Of a stretch of 10,244 nt of DNA, positions 1 to 6,492 are shown in pieces; positions within the stretch are counted from its first letter, which is position 1; each line of letters starts with the position of its first letter. This stretch comes from an uncultured Colwellia sp. (GTDB taxonomy: Bacteria; Pseudomonadota; Gammaproteobacteria; Enterobacterales; Alteromonadaceae): NCBI GenBank assembly GCA_913020705.1, contig CAJWBY010000157.1:1-10244 (forward strand), in the 5' to 3' direction. Under the pieces are notes generated by a model. That model did no database searches and was not told the DNA's origin. It saw only the letters and a list, made by a program, of their open reading frames with translations. Position numbers and translations under genes: made by a program.

Positions 1-218
1 AAAAAATATTATCCCAAATAGTGAGCATAGTAATACTTTCATTGTTGCCCTTTATAAAATTCATTGGCATTACAAAGCGGATATATTAATAATATATAGC
101 CTAAATTCTTAATTTGATCTTTTTATTTGTATAATAAGAGGGCTTTATTTAAGTAAATTGTTAGTCAGTTTTGACTTTAAAAGTACTAGAGGGGTATTAA
201 TCATTAGATTTTAATATG
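1..218. other. Left-edge intergenic region, no gene seen
   Basis: No open frame of useful length with a start and ribosome site is visible on either strand. The stretch is extremely AT-rich. It holds a perfect 17-base AT-only palindrome at 81-97 (arms ATATATTA around a central A). A TATAAT hexamer lies at 130-135 on the plus strand, but the best partner at -35 (TTCTTA, 18-base spacing) is weak. The region is downstream of the solute-binding protein gene on the minus strand; I see no GC-rich hairpin with a T-run that would be a clear terminator for it. Confidence 0.5.
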
Positions 219-1013
219 TTATTTGACATTTATATGGTACTTCTCCAATAACACTTGGTAATAAGACGATAACTTTAATTTTTGAGTGAGTTTTCCTATC
301 GTATTTTTTATTTCTTGAGAATCTTTTCTTCCTTTGGTGAGTGCCATATATACAGGTGTAAGTGATATGTAAGGCTCTATCGCTTTAACCTTATCTCTCA
401 TGTTTTCTTTTAATATTATCTGATTAAAAACCAATGGATTACTAATTATCATGTCGATTCGCTTAGCAAGTAAAAGCTTCAATAGTACCTCCTCTGTTAA
501 TGCTGGCAATGTATTAAGGTAGGTTGCCTGATCGAAATATTCACCATACGAATACTCTCTAACGGTACCTATAGAAAAAGGTGTTAATTGTTGTAATTGG
601 CCGGTGAACTTAAACTTGTTATCCATTAAAGTAAATAGCTGATTAATTTCATTGCCATACGAGGGTTCGATGAAATGATATATCTTCTCGCGCTTTGATG
701 TTTTGAATAAAGTGAGTATGAGATCAATTCGACCTTCAGCAACAAGATGCAGTGCCCTTGGCCAAGGAAGAATTTTATATTCAAAATTATACTTTGAATT
801 AGCTTCAATATAATTAAGAACATCAACAGAGAAGCCCTTTGTTTCGCCATTTTCTGTATAGTAAAATGGAAAGTAGCCAATATCTTCCATTGCTACTGTT
901 AAAGTGATTCTTTCTTTTTTCGATCCATCATCGCCTGACTTTTCGCTCGTTTGCGCTAAGACAGATAATGGTAAAAAGTAGAGTAAAAATATTATTTTTA
1001 TAAAATTCATCAT
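219..1013 (-). CDS. Periplasmic solute-binding protein, family 3 (orphan)
   Basis: The 264-residue product is a secreted ligand-binding protein of the bacterial extracellular solute-binding family 3 (PBPb) fold. Residues 1-20 are a signal peptide: two Met, a Lys, a hydrophobic core, then SVLA before a likely cut at Gln21. The mature part has the usual order: a first strand at 37-50, G-x-x-x-G-F-S-V-D at 56-64, a PWPRAL segment at 83-88, EGRIDLI at 93-99, and a TSKRE segment at 105-109 before the F-x-x-P stretch. The second lobe follows, with LLLAKRIDMII at 180-190. Length is normal for the family. No permease or ATPase gene is adjacent, so it is an orphan; in Alteromonadales such proteins are numerous and their ligands mostly unknown. 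Family membership is clear but the ligand cannot be read from sequence. The start is the first of two consecutive ATGs; no good Shine-Dalgarno sequence is visible, so ATG at 1010 is equally possible. It resembles the disrupted gene at 3918-4676. Confidence 0.85.
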   Translation of the reverse strand: MMNFIKIIFLLYFLPLSVLAQTSEKSGDDGSKKERITLTVAMEDIGYFPFYYTENGETKGFSVDVLNYIEANSKYNFEYKILPWPRALHLVAEGRIDLILTLFKTSKREKIYHFIEPSYGNEINQLFTLMDNKFKFTGQLQQLTPFSIGTVREYSYGEYFDQATYLNTLPALTEEVLLKLLLAKRIDMIISNPLVFNQIILKENMRDKVKAIEPYISLTPVYMALTKGRKDSQEIKNTIGKLTQKLKLSSYYQVLLEKYHINVK

Positions 1014-1020
1014 ATTAATA

Positions 1021-1037
1021 ACAGTATAACAGTATAA
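1021..1037. repeat. Tandem 8-base repeat before solute-binding gene
   Basis: ACAGTATA occurs twice in a row (1021-1028, 1029-1036) immediately upstream of the solute-binding protein start. On the minus strand each unit supplies a TATACT hexamer, a fair match to a sigma-70 -10 box. No good -35 is seen at 16-18 bases from either. If the proximal copy is used, transcription would begin within a few bases of the ATG, which would fit the lack of a visible ribosome-binding site. This is a weak inference. Confidence 0.35.
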
Positions 1038-1107
1038 CGGTTTCGTCTTTTTTATCTAGCGTCTTATTTACTTGCCGTTATAAGTTCTTCGTCGGGCAGA
1101 AACCGTT
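1033..1107. repeat. Overlapping inverted repeats, two alternative hairpins
   Basis: AACGGTTTC at 1036-1044 is perfectly complemented by GAAACCGTT at 1099-1107. The same left segment, as TATAACGG at 1033-1040, is also perfectly complemented by CCGTTATA at 1075-1082. The two stems share bases 1036-1040 and cannot form together, giving a 9-bp and an 8-bp alternative. The right arm also sits in a 13-base palindrome, AGAAACCGTTTCT at 1098-1110. The interval lies between the end of the SDR gene and the start of the solute-binding gene, both on the minus strand, so it could act on readthrough RNA, as a terminator or switch, or as a pair of protein-binding sites. The repeats are seen directly; the role is unknown. 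Confidence 0.5.
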
Positions 1108-1110
1108 TCT
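1098..1110. promoter_or_regulatory. Possible operator palindrome AGAAACCGTTTCT
   Basis: This is a perfect 13-base palindrome around a central C, between the SDR stop and the solute-binding gene start. The half-site GAAACCGTT is repeated in inverted orientation at 1036-1044, so two related sites sit 54 bases apart. A symmetric AAAC-centre-GTTT core is typical of LacI-family operators, but no LacI-type regulator is in the window. Treat it as a candidate site only. Confidence 0.25.
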
Positions 1111-1144
1111 ATTATTAATGGAATTAAAGCAACCTTGTTTTACA

Positions 1145-1861
1145 TTATGATAATTTTAGCCCCGTATAATCCTGGGCGGCGAACAACAATCCTTTTGGTG
1201 CTTCAGCGCCTTCATTACCTAACATTGCAGGAATTAATGCACCAGGAAGTACAGAAGTAACATCGTTAAATGCGCTGTCACCTCCAAGGTCTGTTCGACA
1301 CCAGCCAGGGTCAAGTATATTAGCCAACACGCCAGTATCTGAAAGTTCAATCGCTAGATCTCGTGTGTACTTATCTACAGCGGCCTTACTCACACTATAT
1401 GCATCTAAAATAGGCGTGTCTTTAATACCTGATGACACATTAATAATTCGGCCAAAACCACGGGACTTCATTTTTGGGGCAAAATAGCTGCATATTTTTA
1501 TCATGCTAAATAAATTAACTTGAAAGCTCTTTTCATAATCGCATTGCAGGGTTTCAAACAAAGGGGTTGCTGATGTCATTATTGCCGCATTGTTATAGAG
1601 AATATCTATTCCGCCCGACATTAGTTCAGCATCTGTAACAAACTGAGTAATATCTTCATTTGATTCCAAACTACCTGCTACATTCATGATAATTACGTTA
1701 TATTTTTTTAACAAATTCACAGTACTTTTTTGATTTTCAATATTTGAAGAATGAAGAACTAAATTGACGCCATATTGTGCTAACCCAATCGCTATTTGTT
1801 GACCCACACCTCGACTGGCACCAGTAACCAGTGCCCATTTGTTTTTAAGACTTGAGTTCAT
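1145..1861 (-). CDS. SDR-family NAD(P)-dependent oxidoreductase
   Basis: The 238-residue product is a classical short-chain dehydrogenase/reductase, a cytoplasmic NAD(P)(H)-dependent enzyme acting on a carbonyl or alcohol substrate. The cofactor motif TGASRGVG is at residues 13-20. NNAA at 90-93 is the variant of the structural NNAG motif. Asn116 (in QVNLF) fits the Asn of the catalytic tetrad. Ser143 or Ser144 (NVSSG), Tyr155 and Lys159 (YSVSK) supply the rest. DPGWCRTDLGG at 184-194 is the usual post-catalytic loop. Length is normal. An upstream GTG at 1870 would add three residues, but it lies inside the Shine-Dalgarno sequence AAGGTG that serves the ATG at 1861, so the shorter form is chosen. 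The gene is divergent from the LysR regulator, which probably controls it. The substrate cannot be told from sequence. Confidence 0.9.
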   Translation of the reverse strand: MNSSLKNKWALVTGASRGVGQQIAIGLAQYGVNLVLHSSNIENQKSTVNLLKKYNVIIMNVAGSLESNEDITQFVTDAELMSGGIDILYNNAAIMTSATPLFETLQCDYEKSFQVNLFSMIKICSYFAPKMKSRGFGRIINVSSGIKDTPILDAYSVSKAAVDKYTRDLAIELSDTGVLANILDPGWCRTDLGGDSAFNDVTSVLPGALIPAMLGNEGAEAPKGLLFAAQDYTGLKLS

Positions 1862-1867
1862 ATTTAT

Positions 1868-1873
1868 CACCTT
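1868..1873 (-). promoter_or_regulatory. Ribosome-binding site deciding the SDR start
   Basis: AAGGTG on the minus strand lies six bases before ATG at 1861. The alternative GTG start at 1870 overlaps this motif and would have no ribosome site of its own, which supports the ATG. Confidence 0.65.
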
Positions 1874-1946
1874 GTTATTTTATAGCAGCTTGTTTGGTTA
1901 TTATGAATGAAATAATGAGTAAGAAAAATATACCAATTACACATTC

Positions 1947-1968
1947 ATTGTGTGTTATAAATCACAAT
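1947..1968. promoter_or_regulatory. Palindromic operator between SDR and LysR genes (LysR or CRP-like)
   Basis: ATTGTG at 1947-1952 and CACAAT at 1963-1968 are perfect complements around a TTATAA core at 1955-1960, so 18 of 22 bases are symmetric. Within it, TGTGT-TATAAA-TCACA at 1951-1966 matches the gammaproteobacterial CRP consensus (TGTGA-N6-TCACA) at 9 of 10 defined bases. A minus-strand TATATT at 1927-1932 could be the -10 of the SDR promoter. That would put the site centre about 40 bases upstream of transcription start, where class II CRP activators bind. LysR-type regulators also bind dyads in the gap they share with a divergent target, so the two readings compete. The dyad is certain; the binding protein is inferred. 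Confidence 0.5.
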
Positions 1969-1998
1969 AAGTGATTAATTCATCCAATAAATAAGCTC

Positions 1999-2880
1999 AT
2001 GAAACAACATAAAAAGTTAGAACGTCTATTATTATTCAGTGAAGTAGCCCAATCACTTAGTTTTACATTAGCTGCCGAAAAATTAGGTATTTCTAGAGGT
2101 TATTTGTCTGCACAAATAAAAAAGTTAGAAGCTGAGATGGGAGTGGCATTGTTCATTCGCTCAACTCGAAGTGTCAGGCTAACGAGTGTTGGTGAACGCA
2201 TGATGTCTGGAATGGATAAAATACGATTAGCCGTAATTGAATTAGAGCGAAGCGCAGAGAAAGAAGGGCAAGGCATAGCAGGGGTTATTAAAATTACCGC
2301 GCCTGCGCTTTTTACTAATCGGTATTTACTTGATATTACGTCTAAATTTAATCAACTTCATCCCGCTGTAAGCTTCTCAATTGATTGCAGTTATATTAAC
2401 CATGATTTAAATAGAAATGACATCGATTTAGCCTTTCGTTCTACGGTAACGCCTCCACTCAACATGATTGCAAAAACATTAATTCATTATAAGCATGTTA
2501 TATGTGCTTCTTCTGAATATTTTATTAGACATGGAAAACCTAAAACGGCTAATGAACTAACAAGCCATCAATGTATAAGAGGGCAAGACGATAATAAATG
2601 GTCAATAAATAATGATGTAATACCTGTTAGTGGTTGGCTGAAAATAAATAATACATTGATGTTAAAGCAATTAGCTTTATCAGGTGAGGGGATAATCAGG
2701 GTGCCTAGTTACTTTGTTGATCAAGAACTTGAAGTTGGAACCCTTGAGCCTATATTCGAAAACCAGTCTATGTCAGAAAATCAAATTCAGATGATTTATC
2801 CTCAATTGTTGGAACAGTCAAAAAGACTACAAACGTTCATTAAATTTACAATTGAATATTTCAGTGATTTAAAGCTTTAA
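1999..2880 (+). CDS. LysR-type transcriptional regulator
   Basis: The 293-residue product is a LysR-type regulator. Residues 6-65 form the N-terminal winged helix-turn-helix, with the family pattern F-x-x-x-A-x-x-x-S-F-T-x-A-A-x-x-L-x-I-S near 13-32, then SAQIKKLE at 37-44 and G-x-x-L-F-x-R at 48-54. Residues 66-90 make the linker helix. From about residue 94 to the end is the periplasmic-binding-protein-like effector domain, opening with GVIKITAP. Size and layout are normal. It is divergent from the SDR gene with 137 bases between starts, the classic layout for a LysR regulator and its target, so it probably controls that gene and itself. The ATG is taken as the only sensible start; the bases before it (AATAAGCTC) lack a Shine-Dalgarno match, so translation may be weak. 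The effector is unknown, though the subgroup with an adjacent SDR often responds to small organic molecules. Confidence 0.9.
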   Translation: MKQHKKLERLLLFSEVAQSLSFTLAAEKLGISRGYLSAQIKKLEAEMGVALFIRSTRSVRLTSVGERMMSGMDKIRLAVIELERSAEKEGQGIAGVIKITAPALFTNRYLLDITSKFNQLHPAVSFSIDCSYINHDLNRNDIDLAFRSTVTPPLNMIAKTLIHYKHVICASSEYFIRHGKPKTANELTSHQCIRGQDDNKWSINNDVIPVSGWLKINNTLMLKQLALSGEGIIRVPSYFVDQELEVGTLEPIFENQSMSENQIQMIYPQLLEQSKRLQTFIKFTIEYFSDLKL

Positions 2881-2947
2881 CACGGAGAAACTTTCAATCA
2901 CTGTGGAAACTATAAATAAAAGCTATACACATTCAAATTGAGCAACT

Positions 2948-2976
2948 TTGGTCAAGTTTGTGGAAAACCATAGATT
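2948..2976 (+). promoter_or_regulatory. Weak candidate promoter for the AraC-type gene
   Basis: TTGGTC at 2948-2953 and TAGATT at 2971-2976 are 17 bases apart. They match the sigma-70 boxes at only 3 and 4 of 6 positions, respectively. Placement 35 bases before the TTG start is reasonable. An activator-dependent or autoregulated promoter would fit, but other weak hexamer pairs exist here. Confidence 0.2.
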
Positions 2977-2994
2977 TAATATTGAACTGCTGAA

Positions 2995-3003
2995 GAGAAA
3001 GGA
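2995..3003 (+). promoter_or_regulatory. Ribosome-binding site deciding a TTG start
   Basis: GAGAAAGGA ends eight bases before TTG at 3012. No ATG or GTG is in frame nearby; the next Met is at residue 49, inside the DNA-binding domain. The strong purine-rich site therefore supports initiation at TTG. Confidence 0.6.
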
Positions 3004-3011
3004 TTATTGAA

Positions 3012-3875
3012 TTGACAAAATATCAAGAGCGATTAGTTAGAGTGATCAACTATATAGAAGCTAATCTAGACCTAGATCTTGATACGAATAAACTTTGCCA
3101 ATTCGCTTATTTATCAAAATATCATTTTCATAGACAGTGCTCAATATTTTTTGGGATGCCAGTCATGTCTATTGTAAAGTTACTCAGATTGAAGAGAGCC
3201 GCTTATCAATTAGCTTACAGGAATGAAAAAATTGTTTATATAGCACTGGCAAATGGTTATGAAAGTCACGAAGCATTCTCTCGTGCTTTTAAGAAAATAT
3301 TTAATAAAAGTCCGTCTGATTTTAGGCGGTCTCCAGATTGGACTCTTTGGCGTACACAATATGAACCGATATTAAAACTAAGGACAAAGATTATGAATCA
3401 TAATGTTAATTTTGATGTGAGAATTGTTGATTTTTCAAAGACATTAATAGCAACAATGGAACACAGAGCTGCGCCAAACCTTATTGGCAATACAATTAAG
3501 AAGTTTATTGAGTGGAGAAAAAGTAACCGACTTCCACCGAGTAAAAGTAAGACATTCAATTTAGTTTATGATGATCCAAATATAACCGCTCCAGAAAACT
3601 ATAGATTTGATTTGTGTTGCTCAATTGACGAGGAGATTGAAGAAAATTCACATGGAGTTGTGAATAAAGTTATACCTGCTGGAAAGTGTGCTGTAGTTCG
3701 GCATATTGGCAGTGATGACACTATCGGATTAACTGTACAATATCTCTATTCAGAATGGCTTAATAACTCTGATTTTGAAATTAGAGATTTTCCCATTTTC
3801 TTCGAAAGGGTGAGTTTTTTCCCTGAAGTTTCGGAAAATGAAATGATTACGGATGTATATTTACCGATAGAGTAA
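3012..3875 (+). CDS. AraC-family regulator with GyrI-like effector domain
   Basis: The 287-residue product joins an N-terminal AraC/XylS DNA-binding domain to a C-terminal GyrI-like small-molecule-binding domain, the arrangement of Rob and many multidrug or stress regulators. Residues 5-108 hold the two helix-turn-helix units: LCQFAYLSKYHFHRQ at 28-42, and IALANGYESHEAFSRAFK at 77-94, with the usual K-x-P-S-D-F-R end at 99-105. Residues 109-130 are a linker. Residues 131-286 are GyrI-like: YRFDLCCSID at 197-206, AGKCAVVRHIGS at 223-234, LYSEWL at 245-250, and a C-terminal TDVYLPI strand. Glu265 in PIFFERV fits the acidic residue that lines the pocket in this fold. The start is TTG. It stands alone between a LysR gene and a convergent pseudogene, so its regulon is not evident; it need not control either neighbour. 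Confidence 0.9.
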   Translation: MTKYQERLVRVINYIEANLDLDLDTNKLCQFAYLSKYHFHRQCSIFFGMPVMSIVKLLRLKRAAYQLAYRNEKIVYIALANGYESHEAFSRAFKKIFNKSPSDFRRSPDWTLWRTQYEPILKLRTKIMNHNVNFDVRIVDFSKTLIATMEHRAAPNLIGNTIKKFIEWRKSNRLPPSKSKTFNLVYDDPNITAPENYRFDLCCSIDEEIEENSHGVVNKVIPAGKCAVVRHIGSDDTIGLTVQYLYSEWLNNSDFEIRDFPIFFERVSFFPEVSENEMITDVYLPIE

Positions 3876-3917
3876 AAATTTGTGACTCGGTAACTGGACC
3901 ACTTAGTTTGTTAGGTT

Positions 3918-4676
3918 TTATTTGTATTTAGCTATTATTTTCTCAATACTTTTATCGTCAATCATTTGTTTTAGCGCTTTATTCAATCTAGGTAGCAGCT
4001 CTATTTTTTCTGGGTGCACACGCATCATCACTTCAACAGAACTAACAACATCTCCAACGACGATATTACTTAAACTAGGGTCATTTTTTTTCATATATTC
4101 TATAGATGATTTACTGATGAATATTTGATCTATTCGTTTAGCCATTAATTGCTTAACTAACAATCCCTCTGACTTATTTAGGATCTTTTTAATTTTACCA
4201 GATGCAAAGGCTGACTCAAACCATGGGTAAGTGAAGCCTCGTACAATTCCAACTTTTCGACCAAATAAGTCTTTTTGAACTTTTACATCAAATTGTTCGC
4301 CAGATCGAAAAACAATCACTTCTTCAGCGCTTTTATAAGGAATTGAATATTCACCTTTTATTTTTGTTTTACTGCGCCAAATCGGGTGAATGCCGGGTTA
4401 AATATCAACACGCCCGAAATCAAACTCAATAATAGCTCTGGCTGCTGGCATTTGCACCATGACGAATTCATCTCCTGTTATCTTTCCTATTTGAGCGAAA
4501 ATATCAGAAATTATGCCAGATATTACAAGGTTACCTTGAGCATCTTTTGTGTGAATATTATGAGGCGGATTAGGAGGATTGTAAGAGATGACTTTGTAGG
4601 TATTCGCGCTAAGAGACCATGACATTATCTGGACATTAGCCAAGAAAAATAAACACAATTTACTAATATTAGTCAT
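3918..4676 (-). pseudogene. Solute-binding protein family 3, interrupted by in-frame stop
   Basis: One reading frame runs from ATG at 4676 (Shine-Dalgarno AAGGAA just upstream) to the stop at 3918, broken only by a TAA at 4398-4400, codon 93 of 253. Both sides belong to the same family-3 solute-binding protein. The N-terminal part has a signal peptide with a likely cut after SLSA (residue 24), the first lobe strand VISYNPP, and MPAARAIIEFDFGRVDI. Directly after the stop, in the same frame, comes PGIHPIWRSK, then SIPY and the second lobe with LMAKRIDQIFI, parallel to LLAKRIDMII in the gene at 219-1013. Total length fits the family, so nothing else is missing. The downstream piece could start at GTG 4319, but that would be a headless fragment with no signal peptide. 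A one-base change from Glu (GAA) is the simplest origin. A sequencing error is the main alternative. Confidence 0.85.
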
Positions 4677-4832
4677 TTTATTTCCTTAACGATAAATGTA
4701 CATAGTGTAAATATAGCAGTGGCTTTGGAATATAACTATTTTTGAATTTTTACAGCTTAACAAAGGCTAGTTCTATCAAGAGTCAATTGTTTGCTAAATA
4801 CATATATGATAAAAAATATTAACGAGGTTTAA

Positions 4833-4943
4833 TTGATTCGACTACGCCATCATAAAATGGAATTATTAGTAATAATGTTAATTAGCAGCTTAAAGCTTCT
4901 TGGGCGGAAGGAATACCTGCCTGATGGGGAAGTCTTCCTATAG
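4833..4943 (+). CDS. Doubtful small ORF, 36 codons
   Basis: A TTG preceded by AACGAGG (five bases between) opens a 36-residue frame: a basic start (Arg and two His), a hydrophobic stretch of about 12 residues, a Leu-Gly-Arg-Lys-Glu segment and an acidic tail. The layout could be a small membrane peptide, or the frame could be chance. I recognise no family. An in-frame ATG at 4857 is a possible internal start. It is listed only because it has a plausible ribosome site in an otherwise empty region. Confidence 0.15.
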   Translation: MIRLRHHKMELLVIMLISSLKLLGRKEYLPDGEVFL

Positions 4944-5055
4944 ATTGATAGCTTAGTGTTAGTTAGGATATAATTTTGATTAGACTCTTTTTTCAAACCA
5001 ACTTGCTAACAAAAAAATGTTTAAATTTAGCTGTTTAGCCTAATTGCAACCGCTG

Positions 5056-5072
5056 GTTGACAAATTAACAAC
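5056..5072 (+). promoter_or_regulatory. Imperfect palindrome over a TTGACA box, XRE-gene upstream region
   Basis: GTTG at 5056-5059 and CAAC at 5069-5072 flank a symmetric AA-A-TT centre, a 17-base dyad. It overlaps a perfect -35 hexamer TTGACA (5057-5062). The site is 72 bases before the start of the XRE-type gene, whose family often represses itself. No convincing -10 box is seen, so promoter function is uncertain. Confidence 0.3.
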
Positions 5073-5129
5073 TTAACTTGCTGGTCTGCAACTACCTGAC
5101 TTTCTATGCTTACCGCTCAACAAAAAATG

Positions 5130-5134
5130 AAGGA
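5130..5134 (+). promoter_or_regulatory. Ribosome-binding site deciding the XRE-gene start
   Basis: AAGGA lies nine bases before ATG at 5144. It abuts the in-frame ATG at 5135 too closely to serve it, and an upstream TTG at 5078 has no ribosome site, so ATG 5144 is preferred. Confidence 0.65.
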
Positions 5135-5143
5135 ATGAACTTT

Positions 5144-6121
5144 ATGATATTAGCAGAAAAGATTGTCAGATTAAGAAAACAGGTTGGTTGGTCTCAGGAA
5201 GAATTGGCAGAAAAGATGAATGTTTCTAGGCAGTCAGTGTCTAAATGGGAAAGCACCAATAGCATACCTGATTTAAATAGAATAATTATGTTGGCGGAGC
5301 TTTTTGACGTTTCTACTGATTTTCTACTAAAGGATGAGAATGAAGCTTTTGATTCTCGTGATGAAAATAAAAAGTCTGATATTATTCAAATTAGTTTAGA
5401 GCAAGCAACAAAATATATTGAAAATAAGATGGAAGTATCAGCCTTAATCACTAAAGGGGTTATGCTTTGTTTATGCTCAGTAGTACCTTTGTTTTTCTTC
5501 TTGGCTATGGCTGAAACTAATCGCTTGAACCTGACAGACGATATCGCAGCAGCGATAGGAGTTGTGTCTATTTTAGTTATGGTCTCTATTGGAATAAATT
5601 TCTTTCTCAGAACCAACCAATATGAAAGCGACATAGCGGTGATAGATAATGAAGCATTTGAATTAGCCTATGGTGTACACAGTGTTTTTAATGAAAAATT
5701 AAAAAAGTTCAGACCCACCTATAATCGAAGATTATCGTTGGGTATATTTATGTTCATTATCAGTTTTGCACCTCTTATGTTTGTTAGTATGCTTTTCAGT
5801 GGCCCAGGTATAACTCTAATGATGCTAATTGTACTGATGCTCATCGTAGCAGCTGGAATATACATTGTGTCTCCTGTTGCGGCTAAATATGAGGCTTACA
5901 ACAATATTCTAAAAGATGAACCTCTAAATAGCGTAAAGAGTAAACGTGCAAAACGTGTTGAAAAACTTGCTGCATTTTACTGGCCTTTGTTAGTCGCTAT
6001 ATTTCTTGGTTGGAGCTTATGGACTATGGATTGGGGCGTAACTTGGATAATTTGGCCTGTAGGGGCTGTACTTTTCGCTGCACTGGTTGGATTAATGGAG
6101 TTGCTGGATAAAGAAGAGTGA
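5144..6121 (+). CDS. XRE-family DNA-binding protein with membrane domain
   Basis: The 325-residue product begins with an HTH_3/XRE helix-turn-helix at residues 4-60: IVRLRKQVGWSQEELAEKM, then VSRQSVSKWE at 27-36 and IPDLNRIIMLAELFDVSTDFLL. A charged linker (about 64-98) leads to a membrane domain with about six hydrophobic segments, near 102-123, 133-155, 197-219, 223-245, 277-293 and 297-318. The cytoplasmic part between the second and third pairs is rich in charge. Such XRE-membrane fusions are best known from Firmicutes and are thought to be membrane-tethered regulators, possibly sensing envelope or lipid state; that role is inference. The first 22 codons of the longer TTG frame are left out because only ATG 5144 has a ribosome site. 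No partner gene is adjacent. DNA-binding at the N terminus is secure; ligand and targets are unknown. Confidence 0.85.
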   Translation: MILAEKIVRLRKQVGWSQEELAEKMNVSRQSVSKWESTNSIPDLNRIIMLAELFDVSTDFLLKDENEAFDSRDENKKSDIIQISLEQATKYIENKMEVSALITKGVMLCLCSVVPLFFFLAMAETNRLNLTDDIAAAIGVVSILVMVSIGINFFLRTNQYESDIAVIDNEAFELAYGVHSVFNEKLKKFRPTYNRRLSLGIFMFIISFAPLMFVSMLFSGPGITLMMLIVLMLIVAAGIYIVSPVAAKYEAYNNILKDEPLNSVKSKRAKRVEKLAAFYWPLLVAIFLGWSLWTMDWGVTWIIWPVGAVLFAALVGLMELLDKEE

Positions 6122-6492
6122 TGAACATGAGGTGTACCGTTATCAGAAATACAAAAACCTAATCTTAACCATTAATATTTGAATATGGCAGAGGTTAGCG
6201 TGATACGAATAAGTCATCTTAATATAATTACTTGAATCACCGTTTTGATGGCTTTGTTCACACTCTGGCTGGACGAGGTAATGGCAAAAAGCCATCGTCA
6301 AAAGTCCTAAATAGTTATCTCTGGGGAAGGTCCTGTATTGTGTATATGTCGATCATAATTAGAATCATGTTATGTCTAGCCATGAGGCTGAGTAAAGTAA
6401 TATTGCAATTGTTGACCTTCCATCACTTGTGTTAGTTTCTGAATAAATTAGCCCTTAGAAATACTTCTTGAGAAAAGCACATTAAGTTGAAC

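Larger units (their letters stand above)
4677..5143. other. Intergenic region of about 470 bases
   Basis: It separates the divergent pseudogene and XRE-membrane gene. It holds a doubtful 36-codon frame at 4833-4943, perfect odd-centred palindromes AGCTT-A-AAGCT (4887-4897) and GGAAG-T-CTTCC (4928-4938), and a short stem GGCGG (4903-4907) against CCTGCC (4916-4921, one bulged T). Around 4900-4940 the base composition is richer in G+C than its surroundings. A perfect -35 hexamer TTGACA lies at 5057-5062, but no good -10 follows at 16-18 bases. No recognisable gene or RNA is seen. Confidence 0.45.

Noticed and set aside
130..135. A TATAAT box as a promoter at the left edge
   Set aside because: The region is almost entirely A and T, the -35 match is weak, and nothing downstream on that strand needs a promoter.
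4398..4400. Stop-codon recoding in the solute-binding gene
   Set aside because: TAA is not used for selenocysteine or pyrrolysine, and no readthrough signal is seen; a plain nonsense change is simpler.
4386..4622. A 78-codon plus-strand frame over the solute-binding pseudogene
   Set aside because: It is the antisense shadow of the minus-strand gene, which has a signal peptide and family motifs.
5386..5634. An 82-codon minus-strand frame inside the XRE-membrane gene
   Set aside because: It is a shadow of a well-supported gene and has no ribosome site or recognisable product.
6232..6435. A 67-codon plus-strand frame starting at TTG
   Set aside because: There is no ribosome-binding site, the composition is not protein-like in its second half, no family is recognised, and an opposite-strand frame of similar length overlaps it.
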